From Synechococcus elongatus PCC 11801 (lineage in GTDB: Bacteria > Cyanobacteriota > Cyanobacteriia > Synechococcales > Synechococcaceae): a stretch of 64,000 bases of DNA. Positions 44,127-53,153 of this stretch are shown piece by piece; position 1 is the first letter of the stretch; each line of letters begins with the position of its first letter. A program made the translations under genes and the position numbers. Location of the stretch: the NCBI RefSeq assembly GCF_003846445.2, contig NZ_CP030139.2, positions 2,335,223 through 2,399,222 on the forward strand, given 5' to 3'. The notes under the pieces were generated by a model, which searched no databases, was not told the DNA's origin, and saw only the letters and a list, made by a program, of their open reading frames with translations.

Positions 44127-44789
44127 GTGTCGATCATCAGCCTCGATACTCGGGTCAAAGTTGGCAACACCGACTATGCGCTCTCAGAGCTGTTCGAACT
44201 TGTTGATCAGCAGACCAGTGGCTACAGTACGGCGCTCGAAACACTGAAGAAGGCAGTTGTTGCCGGCGAACTTGCGACGACTCAGCAAGCCCTTCAAACC
44301 TGTGCGGCAGCATTGCGGAGTTTAGCCTCCTTGCAAAACACCTTAGAAAAGGTGTTGACCCTCGACTTGGCCGATCCCGCACAGCCCGAACATGTCTTCA
44401 TCGTCGAAGACTCGCGCGGGGCCACCGAGCTGAAGCTCTACAAGTCGCACTACACGATTGGCAAGGCCGACTCCTGCGATATCCGCCTGCATTCGATCTA
44501 TGCCTCTCGCCAGCATGCAACCCTCGTTCGCTTCTTGACGGAAAACGGTGAGGTCCGCTATCGCCTGATTGATGGTGACCCTGAAACCGGCCGACGCAGT
44601 GCCAATGGCACCTACGTCAATAATCGCAGTGTGACAGAGTGCGACCTCAAACACTATGACCAAATCCTGTTTGGCGCCGATGTGAAGGCGACTTATTTCT
44701 ATCTCAGTCCACAATTCCGGAGTTTGTCGGGGCTGCAAGATCCAACGGTGAGCTTGTCGCCAGAGGACACAACCGAATTTGAGGCGTGA
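44127..44789 (+). CDS. FHA-domain protein
   Basis: 220 residues, GTG start at 44127. A helical N-terminal region (1-80) precedes a forkhead-associated domain (about 95-190), with YTIGKADSCDIRLHSIYASRQHATLVRF containing the usual Ser/Arg and His of the phosphothreonine-binding loop (SRQH) and NGTYVNN. It probably recognises a phosphoprotein made by a Ser/Thr kinase. Its stop overlaps the next start (GTGA). Confidence 0.85.
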   Translation: MSIISLDTRVKVGNTDYALSELFELVDQQTSGYSTALETLKKAVVAGELATTQQALQTCAAALRSLASLQNTLEKVLTLDLADPAQPEHVFIVEDSRGATELKLYKSHYTIGKADSCDIRLHSIYASRQHATLVRFLTENGEVRYRLIDGDPETGRRSANGTYVNNRSVTECDLKHYDQILFGADVKATYFYLSPQFRSLSGLQDPTVSLSPEDTTEFEA

Positions 44790-45556
44790 TTGGCTTGCCA
44801 AAGCCGCAACCGCTGCAGTCAGCGGCGCTCAGCACGGTGCGACTAGTTGCCAGTGATCTCGACGGAACCCTTACTGCGGGCGATCGCTTTTCACCGGCGC
44901 TGATTCAAGCCCTTGAGCAGTTAGCAGCAGCCAAGATTGCAGTGTTGATCACAACAGGGCGATCGGTGGGCTGGGGCATGGCCTTGGCGCAATATCTGCC
45001 GGTGGCGGGGGTGATCACAGAGAATGGCGGCGCAATTTGCTGGCCTGAGCAAGCACCGATTATCCTGAGCCCGATCGCGGCGATCGCTGACCATCGCCAG
45101 CAGCTACAACACTGTTTTCAGCAGATTCAACAGCATTGGCCGCAGTTACAACCGGCGGCTGATAATGCCTTTCGGCAAACGGACTGGGCTTTTGATGTGG
45201 CGGGGCTCAGTCCAGCAGATCTCGATCGGATTGCTGCGATCGCTACTGAGCAAGGGCTGGACTTTGTTTACAGCGCTGTTCAGTGTCACTTGCTGCCACG
45301 CGGCCAAAACAAAGCGCGATCGCTCTGGCAAGTGTGTCAGGCTGCTTTTCCTAATCTCACTCCTGACCAAATCGTGACGGTGGGCGATAGCCCCAACGAT
45401 GCCAGCCTCTTTGCTGAGTTTCCGCTGAGTGTGGGTGTCGCGAATTTAGCGCCATACCTGGATCGTCTGTCCCAGCCACCTCGCTATCTCTGTCAACAGC
45501 CTGAAGTGGCAGGCTTTCTGGAACTGGTTGAGGCGCTACTGCGCGCTCGCGCCTAA
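44786..45556 (+). CDS. HAD-superfamily IIB (Cof-type) phosphatase
   Basis: 256 residues. D24 and D26 in SDLDGTLT are the HAD nucleophile and acid; TTGRS is motif II, and VGDSPNDASLF carries motif IV. The IIB cap domain lies between. Members dephosphorylate sugar phosphates or flavin and PLP-type cofactors; substrate unassigned. The GTG start overlaps the stop of the FHA gene, indicating translational coupling. Confidence 0.82.
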   Translation: MIGLPKPQPLQSAALSTVRLVASDLDGTLTAGDRFSPALIQALEQLAAAKIAVLITTGRSVGWGMALAQYLPVAGVITENGGAICWPEQAPIILSPIAAIADHRQQLQHCFQQIQQHWPQLQPAADNAFRQTDWAFDVAGLSPADLDRIAAIATEQGLDFVYSAVQCHLLPRGQNKARSLWQVCQAAFPNLTPDQIVTVGDSPNDASLFAEFPLSVGVANLAPYLDRLSQPPRYLCQQPEVAGFLELVEALLRARA

Positions 45557-46908
45557 GTCACAGCACTGCGATCGCCGTATTTCTCCGACCACGCCCGCAT
45601 CTTGCCAGGATTAAACAGTCCCTGCGGGTCGATCTGCTCTTTGAAAGTCAGTTGCTGAACATCGATTTGCTTCATGCCACCGTCTTCAAGACAGTAGGTG
45701 TGCGGATCAAAGAGAATCGCGCCGGCAGCGGTCAACTGATCAGTGAGTTGTTGCAAGCGATCGCGACCTTCAAAACGTACCAGCGGCAGTGCTGCAACTC
45801 GGACTTGACCATGGCTGCGCAACAGTTCCAGATGCCAGAGCACACTGTCACCCCAACGAGACTGAAACGCATCAATCAGAGCCGCTTCTTGTCCCAAGGG
45901 CAGCAGCATTTGCAGGTAAGTCCAAGCTGGATCAGCGCTGCGGGCATGGAGGGTGGTGTGATTCCAGCTCTGCTCAATCAAGGTGGTGAGCGGTTGATCC
46001 TGCGGCGATCGCTGCCAACTGATCCGTCCGCCGATTTCCGAGGCGATCGCCGTTGCTACCTCCAGACTTGACTCCGACAGCAACAGCAGAACGGCGGTTT
46101 CCCCAGCGTGACAAGCATCTTTGATTGCTTTGCAAAAACTAGGAATCGGGTTGGCAAGAACACAGACCATCTTCTTGATCAGGCCATCCGCCTCGGCGAT
46201 CGCTTGGGCAAAACTCAGAGCCCCTGACCAGCTTGGGAAATTGACCATGCATTCCTGCCAGTCATAGGCCGGAGCAAGGGGAATCTCCAGCTCGGTGATC
46301 AGGCCAGTGCAGCCGTAGGCATGGTTGATCGCTTGGGCTGCTTCACCTTGCAGTTCGACAAAACGCGGCTCTGCTTCCAAGGTCAGCACTTGTGCACCCA
46401 GCAGATTGCCGCGATCGCGTAGTTGTCCATAGGTAATGGATCCAATACCGCCGCTACCGCCCGCAAAGAAACCACCGATTGTCGCCGTCCGGTAAGTCGA
46501 CGGTGCCCAGCGTAGCTCCCAGCCACTCGGGCGAATCGCCCGATCGATTGCAGCGAGCTTTGCACCGGCTTGAACTCGCAACCGTGAACCACGCTGCCAA
46601 ACAATCTGATCAAAGGCTGTCAGATCGACTAAAATCCCGCCCTGCAGCGGTGTGCATTGACCGTAGTTACCCGTCGCTGCCCCGCGCACCGTCAAAGGAA
46701 TTTGCTCTTGCACACAGACGCGCGCGATCGCCAGTAAATCGGCTTTAGTGTGGGGATAGAGCACGCGATCGGCGGCGCGATCTTGCAATTGCGGCCAGAG
46801 GATCGGGCTGAAGTGGGCATAGTCCAGCGAAAGCCGCTGACAGGTTGCGCGATCTCGATCGCTCTCAATGCCTGCGAGAGCGTGATCTACCGCTGTCCAA
46901 TCCACCAT
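45553..46908 (-). CDS. FAD-binding (PCMH/GlcD-type) oxidoreductase
   Basis: 451 residues. The FAD-binding PCMH domain (about 45-215) has ILWPQLQDRAADRVLYPHTK, PLTVRGAATGNYGQCTPLQGG and TATIGGFFAGGSGGIGSI. A C-terminal oxidase domain ends in the typical DPQGLFNPGKM. It resembles glycolate-oxidase-type or lactate-type flavoproteins, but no Fe-S partner is adjacent. It lies 2 bp downstream of the amidohydrolase gene, so the two are one operon and perhaps one catabolic route. Substrate unknown. Confidence 0.82.
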   Translation of the reverse strand: MVDWTAVDHALAGIESDRDRATCQRLSLDYAHFSPILWPQLQDRAADRVLYPHTKADLLAIARVCVQEQIPLTVRGAATGNYGQCTPLQGGILVDLTAFDQIVWQRGSRLRVQAGAKLAAIDRAIRPSGWELRWAPSTYRTATIGGFFAGGSGGIGSITYGQLRDRGNLLGAQVLTLEAEPRFVELQGEAAQAINHAYGCTGLITELEIPLAPAYDWQECMVNFPSWSGALSFAQAIAEADGLIKKMVCVLANPIPSFCKAIKDACHAGETAVLLLLSESSLEVATAIASEIGGRISWQRSPQDQPLTTLIEQSWNHTTLHARSADPAWTYLQMLLPLGQEAALIDAFQSRWGDSVLWHLELLRSHGQVRVAALPLVRFEGRDRLQQLTDQLTAAGAILFDPHTYCLEDGGMKQIDVQQLTFKEQIDPQGLFNPGKMRAWSEKYGDRSAVT

Positions 46909-46910
46909 GG

Positions 46911-48230
46911 CTAGTGCCGCATCAGAACTGCATCTAACTCAGCATAGTCAGGTAATTTAGGGGCGATCGCACGGCCATTGCGGACAATCAGGCGATCGCT
47001 TTGGGGACGGGCCAGCAGTTCTGTGAAAGAGCGGGCGTTGAAAATCACGAAATCAGCACGAGCCCCGATTGCAACTCGTCCTTGATCAACCAGTCCCATC
47101 CAGTCGGCGGGTGTGCAAGTGACGGCAGCGGGCCAAGGCAGCCAAGGGTGGTCGAGCTGGCCAATGCGCACCGACTCGCGGAAGACTTCAACCATGTCCA
47201 AATCGCCATAGGCATAGAAGGGATCACGGGTGTTGTCACTGGATAAACACAGCGGAATCCCTGCAGTGCGAATTTCCTGAACAGGTGCAATGCCCCGTAG
47301 TCGAGGAGTTCGTCCTGTTTGCCGATCCTGCAGGTACGAATTGCAGAGTGGCAGCGAGACAATGCCTAAACCCGCCGCTTGTACAGCTTGTAACTGAGTT
47401 GGTAGTTCAGCCTCGGGTTGCACCGACAAGCTACAGCAATGGCCGCAGAGCACTTTGCCGGTAAAGCCTTTGCGTTGAACCGCTGCTGCAACCTGCTGCA
47501 ACGTGCGATCGCTGGGCTCAAGGCTTTCATCCACGTGTAAGTCTAGATCGAGCTGGCGATCGCGAGCCAAATCCAACAAGCGATCGAGCTGTTCATCCAA
47601 TTCAGGTGATGGGAAAGTTACCCCCCCAAGCAGGCAACCTGCTTCAGTAACCAAATCGGCTAACCGCTCACCTGCTGCGCCCTGATAGTGATCAAGCGAA
47701 ACCAATGAAGCAGCTTGCAGGGTGAGGCGATCGCTCCAGCGCTGCCGCAATTCTTGAAAGACGGCGAAGCCCCGCGCGGCCAACTCGCCAGCAGAATCCA
47801 AATGCGTCCGCAGCGCCACCGTACCGTGGGCATAGGCACAGCGCAGACTGAAATCCATACGTGCCAAGAGTTCGTCTGGCGTCCAATGCTGACTGGAATC
47901 TGCGATCGCGGTTGCCAAGGCACCCTCAAAACTGCCGTCAGGATTGGGACTGCGGAGCCAAATATGTCCCTTATCCAAATGGGTATGGATATCGATGAAA
48001 CCTGGCCAGAGTTGCCGACCTTGTAAGTCGAGACTCAGAGCATCACTTGGGCTGGAACTAGTCGGTGCGATCGCGGTAATTCGACCGGCTTCAATGCTCA
48101 AATCGAGCAGAAAACTGCCTTCTGGATCAGGCCGCCCAAGTCCGTCACAGTTGTCTAAGACTGCTTGCGGAACTCGTGCTTGGCGCAGGCAATAGCGATC
48201 GCTCTCAGGAAATGCAAGAGAAAGCGTCAA
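46911..48230 (-). CDS. Cytosine deaminase-like amidohydrolase
   Basis: 439 residues of the metal-dependent amidohydrolase superfamily. FIDIHTHLDKGH (about 86-97) supplies the first metal ligands, LDLHVDESLE and LCGHCCSLS the middle His residues, and CLSSDNTRDPFYAYGDLD the catalytic Asp. The His-Leu-Asp-Lys form resembles CodA and related N-isopropylammelide/cytosine deaminases. The substrate may be a pyrimidine or another cyclic amide. Upstream member of the pair with the FAD oxidoreductase. Confidence 0.83.
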   Translation of the reverse strand: MTLSLAFPESDRYCLRQARVPQAVLDNCDGLGRPDPEGSFLLDLSIEAGRITAIAPTSSSPSDALSLDLQGRQLWPGFIDIHTHLDKGHIWLRSPNPDGSFEGALATAIADSSQHWTPDELLARMDFSLRCAYAHGTVALRTHLDSAGELAARGFAVFQELRQRWSDRLTLQAASLVSLDHYQGAAGERLADLVTEAGCLLGGVTFPSPELDEQLDRLLDLARDRQLDLDLHVDESLEPSDRTLQQVAAAVQRKGFTGKVLCGHCCSLSVQPEAELPTQLQAVQAAGLGIVSLPLCNSYLQDRQTGRTPRLRGIAPVQEIRTAGIPLCLSSDNTRDPFYAYGDLDMVEVFRESVRIGQLDHPWLPWPAAVTCTPADWMGLVDQGRVAIGARADFVIFNARSFTELLARPQSDRLIVRNGRAIAPKLPDYAELDAVLMRH

Positions 48231-48261
48231 GTTGGTCGAGCCCCAGCAATCCGGAGCTAGC

Positions 48262-49197
48262 CTAGCAAGCCTCAGGACAAAGCGGTTGCTGACTTAAGAC
48301 CCGCAGTTTTTGCAAGGCCCGCGCTTCCACTTGGCGAATCCGTTCCCGAGAAACATTGAGCCGCCGCCCAATCTCAGCCAACGTATGTTGCTCGCCGTCA
48401 TGCAGACCAAAACGCAGTTGCAACACTTGCTGCTCCCGTTCGGTCAGGTGCGCCAACCAAGTCGAGATTTGCTCGTGCTGGATGTGGCGATCCATGGCAT
48501 CCATCGGCTCTAAGCTCTTGGGATCTGGAATCAAGTCACCCAAGAAGCTGCGCCCATCATCACCCCGGGCTTGGGCATCGAGACTCGTGCAAGGCGTAGA
48601 TTGGCTGAGCAGCATTTCCACATCCTGCAGCGGCAGTTTTAAAGCCTCAGCAATTTCCGCCCGACTCGGTAGCCGCCGCAGTTGATGGGTCAGCTCCCGC
48701 GTCATTTTTTTGATGCGGCTAATCTTTTCGCTCACGTGGATGGGCAGACGGATTGTACGGGCATGATTATCAATTGCCCGCGTCATGCTCTGGCGAATCC
48801 ACCAATAGGCGTAAGTCGAAAATTTATAACCTAAGGCTGGGTCGAATTTCTCAACAGCGCGCTCCAAACCGAGCGACCCTTCCTGAATCAGATCGAGGAG
48901 TTCTAAACCTTGGTTCTGATATTTCTTGGCAACGCTAACCACCAACCGAAGGTTGGCTTTGAGCATTTTTGCCTTGGCTCTTTGGCCTGCTTTTAGAACG
49001 GCTTGATTCTCGGGATTGCTCTCGGAGTCTGGGTTTTCCAGCAAGGTCATCATCAGTTGAACCTTGCGAGAAAGTTCGACTTCTTCCTCGGCAGTGAGCA
49101 GCGGAATTCTACCAATTGAACTGAGATACCAGCTGACATGATCACTGGTGTGTCGCTCAACCGCTGCGTTCAGGTTTCGGCGTTCCTGTCCGTTCAT
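48262..49197 (-). CDS. Group 2 sigma-70 factor (RpoD-like)
   Basis: 311 residues with regions 1.2 (SDHVSWYLSSIGRIPLLTAEEE), 2 (LRLVVSVAKKYQNQGLELLDLIQEG, FSTYAYWWIRQSMTRAI), 3 (LPIHVSEKISRIKKMTRELT) and 4 (LTEREQQVLQLRFGL, LNVSRERIRQVEARALQKLR). It lacks the long N-terminal 1.1 region of the principal sigma, so it is a non-essential, condition-specific RpoD paralogue of which cyanobacteria have several. I do not assign the number. Confidence 0.92.
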   Translation of the reverse strand: MNGQERRNLNAAVERHTSDHVSWYLSSIGRIPLLTAEEEVELSRKVQLMMTLLENPDSESNPENQAVLKAGQRAKAKMLKANLRLVVSVAKKYQNQGLELLDLIQEGSLGLERAVEKFDPALGYKFSTYAYWWIRQSMTRAIDNHARTIRLPIHVSEKISRIKKMTRELTHQLRRLPSRAEIAEALKLPLQDVEMLLSQSTPCTSLDAQARGDDGRSFLGDLIPDPKSLEPMDAMDRHIQHEQISTWLAHLTEREQQVLQLRFGLHDGEQHTLAEIGRRLNVSRERIRQVEARALQKLRVLSQQPLCPEAC

Positions 49198-49361
49198 GGC
49201 TGCTCGCTGAGATTTGCGGAGACTATAGCACCGATCGCTGAAAGGACAACAGCGATTTTTCTAAAGTTTCTCTAAAAGGAGAAAATTCAGGTTTTTTGCT
49301 TCAAAGAACTGTTAAGTAGACGACAGTCTTTGTTGCATTTAGTAGTTTGGGATACTAAACA

Positions 49362-49402
49362 AGAAAACCCCCGGTCATTGGACTTCGAGGGCTTGCTGCG
49401 AT
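49362..49402 (-). terminator. Probable terminator after dnaE-C
   Basis: On the minus strand CCCTCG pairs with CGGGGG (one G-U), followed by TTTTCTT. It sits about 30 bp after the dnaE-C stop. Confidence 0.55.
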
Positions 49403-49422
49403 CGCCAGTTTTACGGATGGTC

Positions 49423-50766
49423 TCAGGTTGAAGAGAGCAATGCTTCAGCACGGGCTTGAAAATTCTCAGCCTGTAGCGCTTGCACGGCTTGTTCAGGATC
49501 ATCGACGCGGAATTGAGCCCCCAAGCGAACAAAGTAGCGATCGCTGCCTGCTTGGATCACGGCAACGACAGGCACTTTCGAGCGCTCCTCCTCTCGCTTT
49601 TGCTGCAAGAGCAGCTCTTTGAGGCGTTGCTGCTGGACGATATCGCTGGCTTGATCGGCGCTGAGTTCAACGAGCACCAGGCGTACATGGTCGATCGGCT
49701 CCGCATCTTCAACGATGAATTGCACCTGATCGTCGCGGCGATCGACTTTGCCCCAGAGCATCAACCGCGCATCAGCCTCGATGTAGTGGCCGATCTGCTC
49801 GTAGCTACGCGGGAAGACAACGGCTTCGGTGCTGCCGCTCAAATCTTCGATCCGCAGAATTGCCATGCGATCGCCCTTTTTGGTGACGACGGGTTTGACT
49901 TCTGTTAGCAGGGCGATCGTGCTGATCAAGCCGCGATCGCTGTAGTCCTCCAAGTCGCTAATGCTGGCTGGGGCGAGAAGTCTTGCCGGTTCTTGAACCA
50001 CCTTGAGTGGGTGATCAGAGAGATAGAAACCAAGCAGCTCTTTTTCCAGCTTGAGTTTTTCGTCCGGGCTGTAGTCTGGTGTGGCAGCAGCACGCGGCGC
50101 TGTATCGAGTGGGCTACTGTTGCTCTCACTGCCGCCAAACATGTCGAAGAGGTTGCCCTGACCACTGGCTCGATCTTTGGCGCGACTGTTGGCCCAATCA
50201 ATGACCAACGGCAGATCGGCGACCAGTTGCTGACGGTTGCCTCCAGCTTCCAGCACATCTAGCGCGCCAGCATGGATCAGGGATTCCAACGCTCGCCGGT
50301 TGATTGAACCGGTATCCACGCGATCGCAGAGATCTGCCAGTGATTGGAAAGGACCACCGGCTTCTCGGGCCGCCAAAATCGACTCGATCGCACCTAACCC
50401 CAGGTTGCGAATCGCCGACAGCCCAAACAGAATGCGATCGCCAACCGGCGTAAAGTCCACCCCAGAGGCATTGATGTTGGGGGGCAGGACTTCAATGCCC
50501 ATCGCAGCACAGTTGGCAATGTACTTCTGCACTTTCTCTGCGTTGCCGCTGTTAACCGTCAGCAGCGCAGCCATGTACTCAACAGGGAAGTTGGCCTTGA
50601 GATAGGCCGTCTGGAAGGTGACGTAGCCGTAGGCGGTCGAGTGGCTTTTGTTGAAGCAGTTGGAGGCCACCAGACCATTGGCCAGCACAAAATTGTGCAC
50701 GGTTGCCACGCCAATGTCGTAGACGGGCTGCACACCCAAGGAACGCCGCCGAACAATCTTGACCAC
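49423..50766 (-). CDS. dnaE: DNA polymerase III alpha, C-terminal half with C-intein (split DnaE)
   Basis: Replicative polymerase C-terminal part made as a separate polypeptide. From GTG 50766 the first 36 residues (VKIVRRRSLG, VYDIGVATVHNFVLANGLVASN) are the DnaE C-intein, ending in the catalytic Asn36; the C-extein begins C37-FNKSHSTAYG. It trans-splices to an N-terminal half encoded elsewhere. The extein holds the rest of the fingers, helix-hairpin-helix (LESLIHAGALDVLEAGG), OB-fold (ISTIALLTEVKPVVTKKGDRMAI) and C-terminal domains. The frame extends upstream to GTG 50805; the shorter start gives the standard 36-residue C-intein. Confidence 0.95.
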   Translation of the reverse strand: MVKIVRRRSLGVQPVYDIGVATVHNFVLANGLVASNCFNKSHSTAYGYVTFQTAYLKANFPVEYMAALLTVNSGNAEKVQKYIANCAAMGIEVLPPNINASGVDFTPVGDRILFGLSAIRNLGLGAIESILAAREAGGPFQSLADLCDRVDTGSINRRALESLIHAGALDVLEAGGNRQQLVADLPLVIDWANSRAKDRASGQGNLFDMFGGSESNSSPLDTAPRAAATPDYSPDEKLKLEKELLGFYLSDHPLKVVQEPARLLAPASISDLEDYSDRGLISTIALLTEVKPVVTKKGDRMAILRIEDLSGSTEAVVFPRSYEQIGHYIEADARLMLWGKVDRRDDQVQFIVEDAEPIDHVRLVLVELSADQASDIVQQQRLKELLLQQKREEERSKVPVVAVIQAGSDRYFVRLGAQFRVDDPEQAVQALQAENFQARAEALLSST

Positions 50767-50868
50767 AGGCTGCTGACTCAATCCATTGCGTCGATCGTGC
50801 CACACCGGTCTACTGGCAAGTGCGGCTTGCTGTTATCGAACACAAGTACGGCGGCAATGAAGTGTCGG

Positions 50869-52242
50869 CTAGACCTTTGCTCGCCGCTCAGCTAATTGCA
50901 ACAGCATGGCTTCATGGCGATCGCGGGTGATCGGATAGCCTTTGGCGCAGAGTAATCCCAGAATCAGGCAGATAGTAGGAAATGGAGCGATCGCAATGCG
51001 AATTGCCCAGAGGGCACTATCTGGTTGAACAACGGTTGAATCTCCAGGAATTAAACCGGCCCACGACAGCGCTTGCCCCACCACAAATAAGCCCAAGGCC
51101 AGCGCCAGTTTCTGCAAAAAGACCATGAAGCCGTAGTAAATTCCCTCGCGGCGTTGGCCGGTCTGTAGCTCATCCCATTCGATCACATCCGGCAGCATCG
51201 ACCAAGGAATCAGGTAGGCAACAGAAACGCCACAACCTGCCAAGATTGCCATGACATACATCAGGCCAACTTGGTTGGGTTGCAGGACAAACAAGCCGAC
51301 TTGAGCAATCAACCACAGACCCGTACCCCAGTAGTAAACCGCCTGTTTGCCAATACGATTGCTGAGCCAACTCCAGCCAAACAGTGTTAGGAGTGCTGTG
51401 CCTTGAACCGCCAGCATGACCGAAGTCAGATCAGTATCTGGTAGTCGCATCCAGTAGCGGACAAAGTAGGGAATGACTGATGCAGTTGCCTGTACCGCCA
51501 GCCAAGAGCAGAGATATAGGCCAATCACAAACAAGAAGGGTTTGTTGCCTTTGACAACCTGCAATTCTTCAGCAATTGATTGGCGCGGCGGTAGTGTGGT
51601 TTCGACTAATGGCCGCATGAACTGATAGCGGCGACGGGTGCCCCAAACACAGATAAAAACAGGGAGGACTGATGCGATCGCTGCGATCGCCCCTAGCCAT
51701 TGGTACTGCTCCTGAGGATTGGGAATGAGGCTAAAAATCGCTTGGGCAAGCAAGAGCGAGAGGATACTGCCGCCAATTGAAAAGCTAAAGCGAAAGCTGT
51801 TGAGCTTGGTGCGATCGTCGTAGTCTTGGGTCAGCTCCGGCGTTAGGGCGGTGTAGGGCAAGTTGACCGCTGTGTAGAAGCTGTTAAACAGCAGCGCAAC
51901 GACGACATAGAAAATAAACAGCCACGTCGGATTCTGAGTCGGAACAATCCACTGCAAATAGAACGTCAGCCCAAGGGGAATCGCCGCCCAGAGCATCCAA
52001 GGGTAGCGGCGGCCCCAGTTACGACTGTTAGTGCGATCGCTCAGCCAACCAATCAAGGGGTCGTTAACGGCATCCCAAACCTTGCCAATCATCAGGATGC
52101 TGCCCGCCCAAGCGGCATCCAAACCGGCCACTGTTGTTAGGAAAAAGAGCAGGAAGAACACCTGCAAATTCGCCATGACCGCTGTGCCAAAGTCACCCAC
52201 TCCGAAGCTGAGTTTGGTGCGCAGGTCGAGTTGAGGAATCAT
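50869..52242 (-). CDS. GPH-family sugar symporter (MelB-like MFS transporter)
   Basis: 457 residues with about twelve hydrophobic segments. The N-terminus KLSFGVGDFGTAVMANL, the cation/sugar motif GKVWDAVNDPLIGWLSDRT and the LPYTALTPELTQDYDDRT loop are GPH (glycoside-pentoside-hexuronide) family signatures. It would couple a sugar or related solute to H+ or Na+; substrate unknown. Its ATG overlaps the stop of the upstream VOC gene by 4 bp. Confidence 0.87.
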   Translation of the reverse strand: MIPQLDLRTKLSFGVGDFGTAVMANLQVFFLLFFLTTVAGLDAAWAGSILMIGKVWDAVNDPLIGWLSDRTNSRNWGRRYPWMLWAAIPLGLTFYLQWIVPTQNPTWLFIFYVVVALLFNSFYTAVNLPYTALTPELTQDYDDRTKLNSFRFSFSIGGSILSLLLAQAIFSLIPNPQEQYQWLGAIAAIASVLPVFICVWGTRRRYQFMRPLVETTLPPRQSIAEELQVVKGNKPFLFVIGLYLCSWLAVQATASVIPYFVRYWMRLPDTDLTSVMLAVQGTALLTLFGWSWLSNRIGKQAVYYWGTGLWLIAQVGLFVLQPNQVGLMYVMAILAGCGVSVAYLIPWSMLPDVIEWDELQTGQRREGIYYGFMVFLQKLALALGLFVVGQALSWAGLIPGDSTVVQPDSALWAIRIAIAPFPTICLILGLLCAKGYPITRDRHEAMLLQLAERRAKV

Positions 52243-52679
52243 GAAGGGTCGCAGCGAATTTCTAACAGGGTGCCATCAGGGTCGTAAAAATAGACACCGC
52301 GACCGGTCGGACGGCTGACTGGCCCTTGGGCGATCGCCACATTGTTTTCCTGTAGGACTTGCACCGCCGCATCAAACTGTTCGGGGGCAATGTCGAAGGC
52401 CAGATGGGCAAAGCGGGTAAATTCTCGGTTGGGGTCGGGGTCAGGCGGCTGCAGCTCGGGTGCCGCAAATAGATCCAAAATCACGCCATCCGGTAGGCGA
52501 AAGTTGGCCACTTGACCGGTTTCAACCAGCGATCGCAGGGTGCTGGGCACCTGATCATCCGTCAGTTCTGCCAGTCCCAAAATCTCGCCGTAAAACTGCC
52601 GCGATCGCGCCAAATCCTGTACATGGAGCGCGACGTGGTGGATGCCCCTCAGCCAGCCTTGAGTACGGGCGATCGCCAT
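52239..52679 (-). CDS. VOC-family (glyoxalase-like) protein
   Basis: 146 residues from ATG 52679. It has a paired beta-alpha-beta-beta-beta fold: GIHHVALHVQDLARSRQFYGEILGL in the first module (metal His in HHVAL), RFAHLAFDIAPEQFDAAVQVL in the second, ending GVYFYDPDGTLLEIRC with the metal Glu. Could be a glyoxalase, dioxygenase or resistance-type protein. Translationally coupled to the transporter. Confidence 0.85.
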   Translation of the reverse strand: MAIARTQGWLRGIHHVALHVQDLARSRQFYGEILGLAELTDDQVPSTLRSLVETGQVANFRLPDGVILDLFAAPELQPPDPDPNREFTRFAHLAFDIAPEQFDAAVQVLQENNVAIAQGPVSRPTGRGVYFYDPDGTLLEIRCDPS

Positions 52680-52762
52680 AGTGCAATCCTCTTGCGGCAC
52701 AGTTGAAGGCTCTGCGGCCCGCTCAACAGTGTTGTCGCTGCATGATATTGTGAAATCTGCCA

Positions 52763-52833
52763 GCGGGCTTAGTTTAGTGGTAAAACCTTAGCCTTCCAAG
52801 CTAATGATGCGGGTTCGATTCCCGCAGCCCGCT
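52763..52833 (+). tRNA. trnG: tRNA-Gly (anticodon TCC)
   Basis: A 71-nt cloverleaf: acceptor GCGGGCT pairs with AGCCCGC, anticodon stem TTAGC/GCTAA, loop CTTCCAA with anticodon TCC at 52795-52797, T-stem GCGGG/CCCGC with TTCGATT loop. Discriminator T; no encoded CCA. Confidence 0.97.
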
Positions 52834-52841
52834 CTCTGAAA

Positions 52842-53078
52842 TTAGTCTTCAAATTCCACCTCCAGCCGGTCCCCCCAGCGCTGTCGTAACGCTTGGCGGA
52901 TCCGATAGAGTGCTTCAGCTTGCACGGGGGCGAGCTGCTTGGAGAGTTGCACGATCGCTCGCGCTTCTTGCAAGTTGATTTTGCCGTCGCTGAGATAGCT
53001 CTGCTCAATCTCTTGGAGAATACGTTGCAGCTCGCTCTCTTGCTCAGCGGTTAGCTCTTGGGTCGTTTCGCGTTCCAT
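52842..53078 (-). CDS. Small acidic conserved hypothetical protein
   Basis: 78 residues, almost all predicted helix (ELTAEQESELQRILQEIEQ, NLQEARAIVQLSKQLAPVQ), with an acidic C-terminus LEVEFED. No domain recognised; soluble. It ends 8 bp from the 3' end of tRNA-Gly on the opposite strand. Coding is supported by a complete compact frame that fills the gap. Confidence 0.6.
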   Translation of the reverse strand: MERETTQELTAEQESELQRILQEIEQSYLSDGKINLQEARAIVQLSKQLAPVQAEALYRIRQALRQRWGDRLEVEFED

Positions 53079-53153
53079 CGGTGATTGCAGTCGGTGACAC
53101 TTTTTATAAAGCCCTAAACAACCGGCGTCATTCGTGGAAAAGAGCTCAGAAAG

